This document shows positions 24,308 to 34,097 of a stretch of DNA of 64,000 nucleotides, in pieces. The DNA comes from an uncultured Bacteroides sp. (GTDB lineage Bacteria > Bacteroidota > Bacteroidia > Bacteroidales > Bacteroidaceae). The DNA lies in assembly GCF_963676325.1 (NCBI RefSeq), contig NZ_OY781099.1, positions 3,658,001-3,722,000 of the forward strand, given 5' to 3'. The notes under the pieces were generated by a model. That model was not told the DNA's origin and made no database searches. It saw nothing but the letters and a program-made list of their open reading frames with translations. Each line of letters starts with the position of its first letter. Position 1 is the stretch's first letter. The position numbers and the translations under genes were made by a program.

Positions 24308-25987
24308 CTACATAAGTAGAAGTATAATTAATTGTGCAGCCAATACACGTAAAAACATAGTCAATGGATACACTGTTGAATATCCAACAGCAGGAGCATC
24401 ACTACCTGTTGATTGAGTTGCATAAGCCAATGCGGGAGGATCTGTATTACTTCCCGCAATAAGTCCCATCAACATAAAATAGTTGAGCTTAAAATATCCA
24501 CGCCCTATAATTCCCACAATAATTAATGGAATGAAAGTGATTAGGAATCCACAGCCAACCCATAATAAACCATCGCCTTGAACTACTGTTTCAAAGAATT
24601 TGCCTCCGGCTTCTATACCTACGCTGGCAAGGAAAAGAAGAAGGCCTACTTCACGCAACATCAGGTTTGCACTTTGAGTAGTGAAAGTTACTAAGTTTAA
24701 TTTATATCCAAACCGTCCTATCAGAATTGATATAACCAATGGACCACCTGCTAATCCAAGCTTTACTGGAGTAGGTACTCCCGGGAAAGCAAAAGGAAGA
24801 CTACCAAAAAGGATACCAACAAAGATTCCGACAAAGATGGTCAGGATATTTGGTTCATTAAGACGTTTCATTGAATTTCCCATAACAGTAGTTACATTCT
24901 CAATGGCATCCTGATTGCCTACAACAGTAACACGGTCTCCTACTTGAAGTACAAGATTCGGGTTTGCAAAAAGATCTACACCAGAACGATTTACGCGGGT
25001 TATGTTTACTCCATAAAGATTGCGCAATTTCAACTGACCAAGTTTTTTTCCGTTCATTTCTGATTTTGTAACCAAAATCCTACGAGATACCAAAGGTGAA
25101 TTTGGTTCTTCCCAATTCACTGAAATCTCTTTGCCTATGAATGCAGAAATAGCTTCAGCATCAGGCTCTGAACAAACCACAAAGATTTGATCCTCTTTAC
25201 TAAGGATAGTATCAGAACTTGGGATTGATACTTGACCATCTTTACGAATCCTTGATACAACAAAAGGACGACCTGACAGATTCATAACATAAGACATCTC
25301 TTTTCCAAAAATAGCCTCGTTATGAACTTCAAGATGCATAATGTGAGGCTTACTATGACTATCATCTGTTACAGAATTCCAGTCTTCCTCTTCTGCTTTT
25401 GAGTTTACACGAAATATGACACGTACTAAAATCATTGCTCCGATAATACCAATTACTCCAAGCGGATAAGCAACTGCATATCCCAATGCTATCTGAGGTA
25501 CATTTTGAATAACGCCTGCAGAATGTAATTGGTTTATAGCTTCCTGTGCAGCACCAAGTCCGGGAGTATTTGTTACGGCTCCGGAAAGAATACCTACCAT
25601 CATAGGAAGTTCAACTCGTCCGTTAAGAGAGTAGTAAAGCACTAACGCAACTGTAATGTTAAGAGCAACAACTCCGAAGGCCAGTAAATTCATTGTCATT
25701 CCACCTTTTTTAAAGGAAGAAAAGAATGAAGGCCCCACTTGTAGTCCTATACAGAATACGAATAAGATTAATCCGAACTCACGGATAAAATGAAGAATGT
25801 TAACGTTACCGGTAAAGCCGAAATGCCCCATAAGAATCCCGGCAAACAAAACAAATGTAACACCTAAAGAAACTCCGAAGATTTTTATCTTCCCTAACAA
25901 GACTCCGAGAACAATCACAAATGCGTATAGCATCACAATGTGAGCAACTGATTCTGGGTCTGTTAGCAATGTTTGTAACCAATTCAT
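24308..25987 (-). CDS. AspT/YbjL-type transporter with two TrkA-C domains
   Basis: A 559-residue membrane protein built as a duplication. About five N-terminal membrane segments come first (FGLILFVFCIGLQVGPSFF is the family hallmark), then two TrkA-C domains in the cytoplasm (about 205-375, with GKEMSYVMNLSGRPFVVSRI and KLGQLKLRNLYGVNITRV), then a second set of membrane segments with VGLLLFLASVGIEAGGKFF. The family includes the aspartate:alanine exchanger AspT and the uncharacterised YbjL/YidE. The transported substrate is unknown. It has a full promoter at 26017-26048. Confidence 0.87.
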   Translation of the reverse strand: MNWLQTLLTDPESVAHIVMLYAFVIVLGVLLGKIKIFGVSLGVTFVLFAGILMGHFGFTGNVNILHFIREFGLILFVFCIGLQVGPSFFSSFKKGGMTMNLLAFGVVALNITVALVLYYSLNGRVELPMMVGILSGAVTNTPGLGAAQEAINQLHSAGVIQNVPQIALGYAVAYPLGVIGIIGAMILVRVIFRVNSKAEEEDWNSVTDDSHSKPHIMHLEVHNEAIFGKEMSYVMNLSGRPFVVSRIRKDGQVSIPSSDTILSKEDQIFVVCSEPDAEAISAFIGKEISVNWEEPNSPLVSRRILVTKSEMNGKKLGQLKLRNLYGVNITRVNRSGVDLFANPNLVLQVGDRVTVVGNQDAIENVTTVMGNSMKRLNEPNILTIFVGIFVGILFGSLPFAFPGVPTPVKLGLAGGPLVISILIGRFGYKLNLVTFTTQSANLMLREVGLLLFLASVGIEAGGKFFETVVQGDGLLWVGCGFLITFIPLIIVGIIGRGYFKLNYFMLMGLIAGSNTDPPALAYATQSTGSDAPAVGYSTVYPLTMFLRVLAAQLIILLLM

Positions 25988-26016
25988 AGTATAAAGTATC
26001 TAAATTTAAATTAACG

Positions 26017-26048
26017 CAAAGATAATTATTCTATCCCTTCAGATCAAA
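26017..26048 (-). promoter_or_regulatory. Promoter of the AspT-type transporter gene
   Basis: On the minus strand TTTG (26048-26045), 20 bp, then TATCTTTG (26024-26017). This is a complete Bacteroidota promoter, 29 bp before the start codon. Confidence 0.72.
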
Positions 26049-26151
26049 TAATTCTGTCTCTGTTTTTTTTATAAAATTATTAATTGAGCAACTAAAAAAG
26101 CTGTGACCTTGAAATTTCCACAAAAAATGTATCCTATTATAAGTAAATAAG

Positions 26152-26159
26152 TATCTTTG
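26152..26159 (+). promoter_or_regulatory. Promoter -7 box of the mutA-mutB operon
   Basis: TATCTTTG is an exact -7 match. The leader to the ATG at 26228 is about 60 nt, too short for a cobalamin riboswitch. Confidence 0.6.
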
Positions 26160-26227
26160 CAAGTCACATTTAGACAATTAGAATATTAATAATACATTTT
26201 TAATCTTGTAAATTAATACAATAAACT

Positions 26228-28123
26228 ATGGCAGATAGTAAAGAGAAACTCTTTTCGAATTTTTCCCCTGTTGGCACAGGCCAGTGGATGGAAAAAGTAA
26301 CAGCCGACCTTAAAGGGGCTGACTTCGAAAAGAAACTCGTTTGGAAAACAAACGAAGGATTTAAAGTTAAACCATTCTACAGAATGGAAGACCTGGAGGG
26401 ACTAAAAACTACCGACAACTTACCAGGGGAGTTTCCTTATCTACGAGGAACTAAGAAAGACAACGTATGGATGGTTCGTCAGAACATTCATGTTGATTGT
26501 CCTAAAGAAGCCAATGCAAAAGCATTAGACATTCTTAACAAAGGTGTTGATTCACTTGGATTCAATATCGAATGGAAAGATATAAATGCTGATTACATTG
26601 AAACACTGCTCAATGACATTTGTGCAGAATGTGTAGAACTTAATTTCTCTACTTGCCAAAGTCATGTAGTGGAATTAGCACAGTTATTGGTTGCTTATTT
26701 CGAAAAGAAGAACTATGATTTAACAAAATTACAAGGTTCTATCAATTACGATTATTTCGATAAAATGCTTTCAAAAGGCAAAGAGAAAGGTGACCTTGTA
26801 CAAACAGCAAAAGAGCTGATCGAAGCAACTAAATCATTGCCTTTCTTTAAAGTTATTAATGTAAATGCTTTATCGCTGAATAATGCCGGAGCATATATTT
26901 CTCAGGAATTAGGATATGCACTTGCCTGGGGAAACGAATACATAAATATGTTGGTTGAAGCCGGAATTCCGGCAACTGTTGCTGCCAAGAAAATCAAATT
27001 CAACTTCGGTATCAGTTCCAACTATTTCCTTGAAATTGCAAAATTCCGTGCTGCACGTATGTTATGGGCTAATATTGTAAGTTCTTACAATCCGGCTTGC
27101 ACCAGAGACTGCAGCAATAAAACGGAAGATGAAGAATGTCGTTGCGCAGCAAAAATGAAGATTCATGCAGAAACATCCACATTCAATCTTACCCTTTTTG
27201 ATGCACACGTAAACCTGCTTCGTACACAAACAGAAGCTATGAGTGCAGCACTTTCCGGAGTTGATTCACTTACTGTTACCCCATTCGACAAAGCTTATCA
27301 GACTCCTGATGACTTTTCAGAACGCATTGCACGAAACCAGCAATTACTTTTGAAAGAGGAATCTAACTTCGATAAAGTTGTTGACCCTGCTGCAGGTTCT
27401 TACTATATTGAAAACCTTACAACCTCTATCGCTCAACAAGCATGGAGCATATTCTTAAAGGTTGAAGACGAAGGCGGATTCTATGCAGCTGTGAAAGCAG
27501 GAAGTGTGCAGACTGATATCAACGAATCAGGAAAAGCAAGACATATTGCCGTTTCAAACCGCAAAGAAGTTCTTTTAGGGACTAATCAGTTCCCTAATTT
27601 TAGTGAAAAAGCCGGAGATAAGAGACCTGTTAATAACAATTGTTGCAAAGAAGGCGATTCTTGTGAATGCACAGTTCCTGTGCTTAATTTTGATCGCGCT
27701 GCCAGCGAATTTGAGACATTGCGTTTACAAACAGAAGCTGCCAGCCATCGTCCTAAAGCATTTATGCTGACTATAGGTAATTTAGCTATGCGTCAGGCAA
27801 GAGCTCAGTTTGCTTGTAACTTCCTGGGTTGTGCCGGTTATGAAACTGTTGATAATCTTGGATTCGAAACTGTAGAAGAAGGAGTAGAAGCCGCTATGGA
27901 AGCAAAAGCTGATATCGTGGTTCTTTGTTCCAGTGACGATGAATATGCAGAAAATGCTATTCCGGCATTAAAAGCAGTTAATGGCCGCGCAATGTTTATA
28001 GTTGCCGGTGCTCCTGCATGCATGGACGCTCTGAAAGCTGAAGGCATTGAAAACTTCATCCACGTTCGTGTCAATGTTTTGGATACCTTGAAACAATATA
28101 ATGCTAAATTAGGAATAAAGTAA
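26228..28123 (+). CDS. mutA: Methylmalonyl-CoA mutase small subunit
   Basis: A 631-residue mutase-like subunit that pairs with MutB. The TIM-barrel region is recognisable (KFRAARMLWANIVSSYNP, MSAALSGVDSLTVTPFDKAY, VVDPAAGSYYIENLT). The C-terminal Rossmann-like region (about 510-631) lacks the DxHxxG cobalamin motif, as expected for the non-catalytic subunit. Two Cys-rich stretches are present: CTRDC...CRCAAK (about 295-308) and NCCKEGDSCECTVP (about 475-490). Five base pairs separate it from mutB. The enzyme interconverts methylmalonyl-CoA and succinyl-CoA in propionate formation. Confidence 0.95.
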   Translation: MADSKEKLFSNFSPVGTGQWMEKVTADLKGADFEKKLVWKTNEGFKVKPFYRMEDLEGLKTTDNLPGEFPYLRGTKKDNVWMVRQNIHVDCPKEANAKALDILNKGVDSLGFNIEWKDINADYIETLLNDICAECVELNFSTCQSHVVELAQLLVAYFEKKNYDLTKLQGSINYDYFDKMLSKGKEKGDLVQTAKELIEATKSLPFFKVINVNALSLNNAGAYISQELGYALAWGNEYINMLVEAGIPATVAAKKIKFNFGISSNYFLEIAKFRAARMLWANIVSSYNPACTRDCSNKTEDEECRCAAKMKIHAETSTFNLTLFDAHVNLLRTQTEAMSAALSGVDSLTVTPFDKAYQTPDDFSERIARNQQLLLKEESNFDKVVDPAAGSYYIENLTTSIAQQAWSIFLKVEDEGGFYAAVKAGSVQTDINESGKARHIAVSNRKEVLLGTNQFPNFSEKAGDKRPVNNNCCKEGDSCECTVPVLNFDRAASEFETLRLQTEAASHRPKAFMLTIGNLAMRQARAQFACNFLGCAGYETVDNLGFETVEEGVEAAMEAKADIVVLCSSDDEYAENAIPALKAVNGRAMFIVAGAPACMDALKAEGIENFIHVRVNVLDTLKQYNAKLGIK

Positions 28124-28128
28124 AAATC

Positions 28129-30276
28129 ATGAGACCAGATTTTAAAAATATAGATATATATGCCGGATTCAAGCACGAAAATGGTGCTGAATGGCAAAAG
28201 GCTAATGGCATTGAAGCTAACTGGAAAACTCCGGAGCATATTGATGTTAAACCTGTTTACACGAAAGAAGACCTTGAAGGAATGGAACACCTTAATTATG
28301 CTGCAGGTATCCCTCCTTATTTACGTGGTCCTTATTCAGTAATGTACACTCTTCGCCCCTGGACTATCCGTCAATATGCCGGATTTTCTACTGCAGAAGA
28401 ATCAAATGCGTTCTATCGCAGAAACCTTGCTTCCGGGCAAAAAGGATTATCCGTAGCATTCGACTTACCTACACACCGTGGATATGACCCTGATCATGAG
28501 CGTGTAGTAGGTGATGTAGGTAAAGCGGGTGTTTCTATCTGTTCACTGGAAAACATGAAAACTTTATTCGATGGTATTCCATTAAATAAAATGTCTGTTT
28601 CAATGACAATGAACGGGGCTGTTCTTCCTATCCTTGCTTTTTACATTAATGCAGGATTGGAACAGGGAGCTAAACTTGAAGAAATGGCCGGAACAATTCA
28701 GAATGATATTCTAAAGGAATTCATGGTGCGTAACACATACATCTACCCACCAGCATTTTCTATGAAGATTATTTCTGATATCTTTGAATATACTTCTCAG
28801 AAAATGCCTAAGTTCAATTCTATTTCTATATCCGGTTATCACATGCAGGAAGCAGGTGCTACCGCAGATATTGAATTAGCATATACCTTAGCCGACGGAT
28901 TGGAATATCTTCGTGCAGGTGTTGCTGCTGGGATTAATATTGATGCGTTTGCACCACGTTTATCTTTCTTCTGGGCAATAGGAACTAATCATTTTATGGA
29001 AATAGCCAAAATGCGTGCTGCACGTATGTTATGGGCTAAGATTGTAAAACAGTTCAATCCAAAGAACCCAAAATCTCTGGCATTACGTACTCACTGCCAG
29101 ACTTCCGGTTGGTCATTAACCGAACAAGATCCGTTCAATAATGTGGGACGTACTTGTATCGAAGCAATGGCTGCCGCACTTGGTCACACTCAGTCACTTC
29201 ACACCAATGCTTTGGATGAAGCGATTGCATTGCCTACTGATTTCTCGGCACGTATTGCCCGTAATACTCAGATCTATATTCAGGAAGAGACTTACATCTG
29301 TAAGAACGTGGATCCATGGGGAGGTTCTTATTATGTAGAGACCTTAACAAATGAGCTTGCTCACAAGGCATGGGAACGAATTGAAGAAATTGAAAAACTT
29401 GGTGGAATGGCAAAAGCCATTGAAACAGGTGTTCCTAAACTTCGTATTGAGGAAGCTGCTGCACGTGCTCAAGCTCGTATTGACTCTGGAAATCAAACTA
29501 TTGTAGGTGTTAATAAGTATCGTTTGGACAAAGAAGCCCCTATTGATATTCTTGAAATTGATAATACTGCTGTTCGCCTTGATCAACTTGATCGTTTGAA
29601 AGAGTTAAAAGAAGGCCGTGACGAAGCAAAAGTACAAGCTGCTCTTGAAGCCATCACCAAGTGCGTGGAAACCAAGGAAGGCAACTTGCTGGAATTGGCT
29701 GTTGAAGCTGCACATGTAAGAGCAACCCTAGGAGAGATCTCTGATGCTTGCGAAAAGATTGTAGGACGTTATAAAGCTGTAATTAGAACTATATCAGGCG
29801 TGTATTCATCAGAAAGTAAAAACGATTCAGACTTCAAACGTGCATGTGAGCTTGCAGAGAAGTTTGCAAAGAAAGAGGGACGTCAACCTCGTATCATGAT
29901 TGCTAAAATGGGTCAGGACGGTCACGACCGTGGTGCCAAAGTGGTAGCAACCGGTTATGCCGACTGTGGTTTTGATGTGGATATGGGACCATTGTTCCAG
30001 ACTCCTGCAGAAGCTGCCCGCGATGCTGTGGAAAATGATGTTCATGTAGTTGGTGTTTCTTCATTAGCTGCAGGTCACAAAACATTGATTCCTCAGATTA
30101 TTGACGAGTTAAAAAGACTGGGACGTGAAGACATCCTTGTTATTGCCGGTGGAGTTATCCCTGCACAGGATTATGACTTCCTTTATAAGGCAGGTGTAGC
30201 TGCAATCTTCGGACCAGGTTCACCAGTAGCAAAAGCTGCTTGTCAGATCCTCGAGATCTTGCTTGAAGAAGAATAA
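28129..30276 (+). CDS. mutB: Methylmalonyl-CoA mutase large (catalytic) subunit
   Basis: A 715-residue catalytic subunit. The barrel has PYLRGPYSVMYTLRPWTIRQYAGF (with the active-site Tyr of the RGPY/TMYT region), GLSVAFDLPTHRGYDPDH and NVGRTCIEAMAAALG. The C-terminal cobalamin-binding domain has GQDGHDRGAKVVATGYAD (with the axial His, about residue 600), then GVSSLAAGHKTLIP and IAGGVIP. It follows mutA in an operon and ends in a hairpin terminator. Its GTPase chaperone gene, meaB, lies 27 kb away at 57144. Confidence 0.96.
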   Translation: MRPDFKNIDIYAGFKHENGAEWQKANGIEANWKTPEHIDVKPVYTKEDLEGMEHLNYAAGIPPYLRGPYSVMYTLRPWTIRQYAGFSTAEESNAFYRRNLASGQKGLSVAFDLPTHRGYDPDHERVVGDVGKAGVSICSLENMKTLFDGIPLNKMSVSMTMNGAVLPILAFYINAGLEQGAKLEEMAGTIQNDILKEFMVRNTYIYPPAFSMKIISDIFEYTSQKMPKFNSISISGYHMQEAGATADIELAYTLADGLEYLRAGVAAGINIDAFAPRLSFFWAIGTNHFMEIAKMRAARMLWAKIVKQFNPKNPKSLALRTHCQTSGWSLTEQDPFNNVGRTCIEAMAAALGHTQSLHTNALDEAIALPTDFSARIARNTQIYIQEETYICKNVDPWGGSYYVETLTNELAHKAWERIEEIEKLGGMAKAIETGVPKLRIEEAAARAQARIDSGNQTIVGVNKYRLDKEAPIDILEIDNTAVRLDQLDRLKELKEGRDEAKVQAALEAITKCVETKEGNLLELAVEAAHVRATLGEISDACEKIVGRYKAVIRTISGVYSSESKNDSDFKRACELAEKFAKKEGRQPRIMIAKMGQDGHDRGAKVVATGYADCGFDVDMGPLFQTPAEAARDAVENDVHVVGVSSLAAGHKTLIPQIIDELKRLGREDILVIAGGVIPAQDYDFLYKAGVAAIFGPGSPVAKAACQILEILLEEE

Positions 30277-30299
30277 AAATAGATTTTGCAAATTATATT

Positions 30300-30340
30300 A
30301 AGAAGGTATTATGTGTAACAGCATAATACCTTCTTCTTTT
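30300..30340 (+). terminator. Terminator of the mutA-mutB operon
   Basis: A 14-bp stem (AAGAAGGTATTATG at 30300-30313 and its complement at 30322-30335) with an 8-nt loop is followed by CTTTT. Confidence 0.88.
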
Positions 30341-30437
30341 ATGGTAATTCACTTTATTATCAGTAAGCCCCCAGACTAAATAGAATTTGCCAACAAGATA
30401 GATTATTAATCAACGCTTAAAAACGAAAACTCATAAA

Positions 30438-30471
30438 ACAAAAAAGCTGTCTGATAATGTCAGGCAGCCTT
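30438..30471 (-). terminator. Terminator of the ROK regulator gene
   Basis: On the minus strand AAGGCTGCCTGAC, a short loop, TCAGACAGCTT and then TTTTGTTTT. The stem has one G-U pair. It lies 29 bp after the stop codon of the ROK gene. Confidence 0.78.
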
Positions 30472-30499
30472 CAAATAAATTTATGCTATAATAATAGAA

Positions 30500-31732
30500 C
30501 TATTCTATAATACCAAACAAACGATCACGGAGAATATAACATCCGCCAATAACTCCGGCTTTATCTCCAAGTTCTCCTAATTTGAGTTTCATATCCTGCA
30601 AAACAAGATTGAGAGAATATTTATGAAGAGCTGTTTCTAAAGGCAAAGTTAAATATGTTCCACAATCAGCCATTTCTCCTCCAAGTATCACCAATTCCGG
30701 ATTAAAAATATTTAGTAGAAGAGACATATAATGTCCCAATTTTTCTCCAACCTCTTCTATTACTTCAATAGCTAAAAGGTCTTCATTCTTTGTTGCAGCA
30801 AAAATGATATCATACATATTAATCTCGCCGATCTCTTTCTTGCTTGTTACTATAGAAGTAGAACCTTCCGCCAGCTTTTCTTTAAAACATCGGACCAAAG
30901 CCTGCCCAGATATTTCAGTTTCCAAACAACCTTTTTTTCCACATTGACAAAGAATCTGATTATCCAGTACCGGACTATGCCCAAACTCACCGGAAAAGCC
31001 AGACATCCCATAATAAAGAATACCATTGCAAATCATTGATATACCAAATCCCCAATTCAGGCTTACAAAAATAACATTTTTCTTCGAAGTCCCAGCTCCG
31101 GCACCACAGCAATATTCGCCATATCCCATTGCCCTTGAATCATTCTCTATAAATGTCTTTACTCCAATTCGTTGTTCAATAAGGCTGCTTAACGGTTCTT
31201 TCTCAAATGAAAAGTAGCTATCACTATATCCTTTTGCCGAATTTGTTCTTCCACTCAAAACTACGCACGTGCCAAGAATTTTTCCTCTGTCTAAACCAGA
31301 CTTATCAATAAAATTATTAATAAGAGAACATAAACCTTCCAGTGATTCCTGTTTATTCTTTAATACGAAGTCTATTCGGGTAGTTAGCCCCAAGAATTCA
31401 TTCTTGAAGTTTTGCAAACCGATGTTTACACAATCTCGTCTGACATCCACTCCCAGAAAAAAGGCGGAATTCGGATTTATACAATATAATGAAGGACGAC
31501 GTCCGCCTGCTGTATCTATTTTTCCTTTTTCGAAAGCAATACCTTCTTCAATCAGCTCAACCACCACTTTTGTTACAGTAGGAACACTAAATTCAGTTTC
31601 TTTGCAAATGTCTGCTATAGTTGTACCTTCCTCGAGCATTAGCTGTTGAATAACACTTTTTTTAAGCCGAGCCATTTTTAATGCAGAAAGAGCCATACCT
31701 TCCTGCGAATCAAACAATTTAGAAAGAGTCAT
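30500..31732 (-). CDS. ROK-family transcriptional regulator
   Basis: A 410-residue NagC/Mlc-like protein. An N-terminal winged helix-turn-helix (about 20-90, TIADICKETEFSVPTVTKVV) is followed by an ROK domain with the nucleotide-binding start FFLGVDVRRD, the ENDSRAMGYGE block and the zinc site GHSPV...CQCGKKGCLETE. It should bind a sugar or sugar phosphate and control carbohydrate genes. No sugar genes adjoin it, and it is divergent from topB. An inverted repeat over its own promoter at 31760-31775 suggests autoregulation. Confidence 0.9.
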   Translation of the reverse strand: MTLSKLFDSQEGMALSALKMARLKKSVIQQLMLEEGTTIADICKETEFSVPTVTKVVVELIEEGIAFEKGKIDTAGGRRPSLYCINPNSAFFLGVDVRRDCVNIGLQNFKNEFLGLTTRIDFVLKNKQESLEGLCSLINNFIDKSGLDRGKILGTCVVLSGRTNSAKGYSDSYFSFEKEPLSSLIEQRIGVKTFIENDSRAMGYGEYCCGAGAGTSKKNVIFVSLNWGFGISMICNGILYYGMSGFSGEFGHSPVLDNQILCQCGKKGCLETEISGQALVRCFKEKLAEGSTSIVTSKKEIGEINMYDIIFAATKNEDLLAIEVIEEVGEKLGHYMSLLLNIFNPELVILGGEMADCGTYLTLPLETALHKYSLNLVLQDMKLKLGELGDKAGVIGGCYILRDRLFGIIE

Positions 31733-31759
31733 AATTTATATCCTCGAGGTTAATTATTT

Positions 31760-31775
31760 TAAGTTTACAAACTTA
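31760..31775 (-). promoter_or_regulatory. ROK gene promoter -7 box within an operator-like inverted repeat
   Basis: TAAGTTT-AC-AAACTTA is a perfect 7-bp inverted repeat with a 2-bp centre. On the minus strand its right half forms TAAGTTTG (31775-31768), an exact -7 box, 36 bp before the ROK start. A regulator bound here would block that promoter. Confidence 0.55.
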
Positions 31776-31855
31776 ATGCAATAAAATCATTTAATACACT
31801 TTTTAACCATGATTAACTACGTTTCCCCCTTCATAATTATAAATAAGCCAGTGTT

Positions 31856-31887
31856 ATTGCCCATATCTGATGAAATAATTACCTTTG
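31856..31887 (+). promoter_or_regulatory. Promoter of topB
   Basis: ATTG (31856-31859), 20 bp, then TACCTTTG (31880-31887), an exact -7 box. It is 24 bp before the start codon. Confidence 0.65.
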
Positions 31888-31911
31888 TCACCTTAAAACA
31901 AAACAACGAAG

Positions 31912-33930
31912 ATGATAGTTTGCATTGCCGAAAAGCCTAGTGTTGCCCGAGATATTGCTGATATTCTTGGAGCTAAGAATAAGAAAGATGGATACATTGA
32001 AGGTAACGGATACCAGGTTACATGGACGTTCGGGCATTTGTGCACACTAAAAGAACCACACGAATATACCCCTGAATGGAAAAGATGGAGTTTGGCTAAT
32101 CTGCCAATGATTCCTCCCCGATTTGGCATAAAATTAATTGAATCTCCCAGCATTGAGAAGCAATTTAAAATAATTGAAAACCTGATGTCTCATGCTGATG
32201 AGATTATTAACTGTGGTGACGCGGGACAGGAAGGAGAATTAATTCAACGATGGGTAATGCAAAAGGCTGGGGTAAAATGTCCTGTGAAAAGATTATGGAT
32301 TTCTTCGCTTACAGAAGAATCCATTCGGGAAGGTTTTTCCAAATTAAAGGACCAGTCGGAATTTCAGTCTCTTTATGAGGCAGGACTTTCACGCGCTATT
32401 GGCGACTGGACTTTAGGAATGAATGCAACAAGACTCTATACTCTGAAGTATGGACAGAACAGACAGGTTTTATCCATCGGACGTGTGCAAACTCCTACGC
32501 TGGCACTTATTGTGAACCGTCAACTAGAGATAGAAAATTTTAAACCGGAACCCTACTGGGAACTAAAGACAATATACAGGGAAACTACTTTTTCTGCTAC
32601 TAAAGGAAAATTCACATCTAAAGAAGAAGGTTACGATTTTCTGGAGAAAGTAAAATACTCAGATTTTGTGATTACGGATGCTTCTGCTAAAAAGGGGGTT
32701 GAATATGCCCCAAGACTTTTTGACCTGACCTCCCTTCAGGTAGAATGCAATAAAAAATTTGGCTATTCTGCTGATGAAACGCTCAAACTTATTCAATCAC
32801 TTTACGAGAAGAAAGTAACTACCTATCCACGTGTAGATACCACTTACCTAAGTGATGATATCTATCCGAAATGCCCTGCCATTTTAAAGGGGATAAAAAA
32901 CTATGCAACTCTGACTGCTCCTTTAGAAGGACAGAAACTCGTAAAATCCAAGAAAGTATTCGATAGTTCAAAGGTTACTGATCACCATGCAATTATTCCA
33001 ACCGGAGTTCATCCCATGAATCTTTCTGATATGGAGCGACGGGTATTCGATATGATTGCACGACGTTTTATAGCAGTCTTCTATCCCGACTGTAAGATAT
33101 CTACAACTACAGTACTTGGTGAAGTTGAGAAAATTGAATTTAAGGTGACCGGCAAACAGATACTGGAACCGGGATGGCGAGTTGTATTTGCTAAAGAGCA
33201 GTCGGATGAAAAAGATGAAGACGAACGTACTCTTCCAGCTTTTACTAAAGGAGAAAGCGGACCTCACCAACCTGATCTGAATGAAAAATGGACTCAACCA
33301 CCTAAACCTTATACCGAAGCTACTCTATTGAGAGCCATGGAAACAGCTGGTAAACTTGTGGATAATGACGAACTGCGCGATGCCCTGAAAGAAAATGGTA
33401 TCGGTCGTCCTTCAACGCGAGCAGCTATCATTGAGACATTATTTAAAAGAAACTATATCCGAAAAGAAAAGAAAAATCTAATTGCCACCTCAACAGGGGT
33501 TGAGTTGATTCAGATTATTCATGAAGAGCTTCTAAAATCGGCTGAGTTAACAGGTATCTGGGAAAAGAAACTGCGGGAGATAGAAAAGAAGAACTACGAA
33601 GCTAAAACATTTCTTGACGAACTTAAGCAAATGGTTACTGAAGTAGTAACCAATGTTTTATCCGACAATACAAATAGACACATAACGATTCAGGAAGCTG
33701 TTAAAGAGGAGATTAAAAAAGAGCCAAAGAAACGCGAACGTAAACCGTCAGCTCCAAAAGCTAAAAAGGAACCTAAAGCCTCACCGAAAAAGGATATTGA
33801 AAATGGTGACAACTTAATTGGTCAGCCTTGTCCTCTTTGTGGAAAAGGGGTAATAATTAAAGGCAAAAATGCTTATGGTTGTTCTGAATGGAAGGCCGGA
33901 TGTACTTTCAGAAAAGGTTTTAATGAATAA
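31912..33930 (+). CDS. topB: DNA topoisomerase III
   Basis: A 672-residue type IA topoisomerase. The Toprim domain opens with CIAEKPSVARDIADIL and has CGDAGQEGELI (about 103-113). The core has GMNATRLYT and SIGRVQTPTLALI. The catalytic Tyr is Tyr305 in TYPRVDTTYLSDD. A Lys-rich linker (about 600-625) leads to a C-terminal zinc ribbon (CPLCGKG...CSEWKAGC). It relaxes or decatenates DNA through a single-strand break. It is similar to the TopB copies carried on Bacteroides conjugative elements, but nothing around it is mobile. Confidence 0.93.
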   Translation: MIVCIAEKPSVARDIADILGAKNKKDGYIEGNGYQVTWTFGHLCTLKEPHEYTPEWKRWSLANLPMIPPRFGIKLIESPSIEKQFKIIENLMSHADEIINCGDAGQEGELIQRWVMQKAGVKCPVKRLWISSLTEESIREGFSKLKDQSEFQSLYEAGLSRAIGDWTLGMNATRLYTLKYGQNRQVLSIGRVQTPTLALIVNRQLEIENFKPEPYWELKTIYRETTFSATKGKFTSKEEGYDFLEKVKYSDFVITDASAKKGVEYAPRLFDLTSLQVECNKKFGYSADETLKLIQSLYEKKVTTYPRVDTTYLSDDIYPKCPAILKGIKNYATLTAPLEGQKLVKSKKVFDSSKVTDHHAIIPTGVHPMNLSDMERRVFDMIARRFIAVFYPDCKISTTTVLGEVEKIEFKVTGKQILEPGWRVVFAKEQSDEKDEDERTLPAFTKGESGPHQPDLNEKWTQPPKPYTEATLLRAMETAGKLVDNDELRDALKENGIGRPSTRAAIIETLFKRNYIRKEKKNLIATSTGVELIQIIHEELLKSAELTGIWEKKLREIEKKNYEAKTFLDELKQMVTEVVTNVLSDNTNRHITIQEAVKEEIKKEPKKRERKPSAPKAKKEPKASPKKDIENGDNLIGQPCPLCGKGVIIKGKNAYGCSEWKAGCTFRKGFNE

Positions 33931-34097
33931 GAAAATCATCTTTTCATTCAAATAAAAGATAGTTATTGTTTTAGGAAAAGTACATTTCAATTCGGACAAG
34001 ATGAATAATTGTTGATTTATGAGTTAGAATACAACCATTAATCACAATAAACAGGCTAAGATGGAGTTATAATAAAGTATAGTCCATCATCAATATA

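Noticed and set aside
26160..26227. Cobalamin riboswitch before mutA
   Set aside because: The leader after the -7 box is about 60 nt, too short for a B12 aptamer, and no B12 box is seen.
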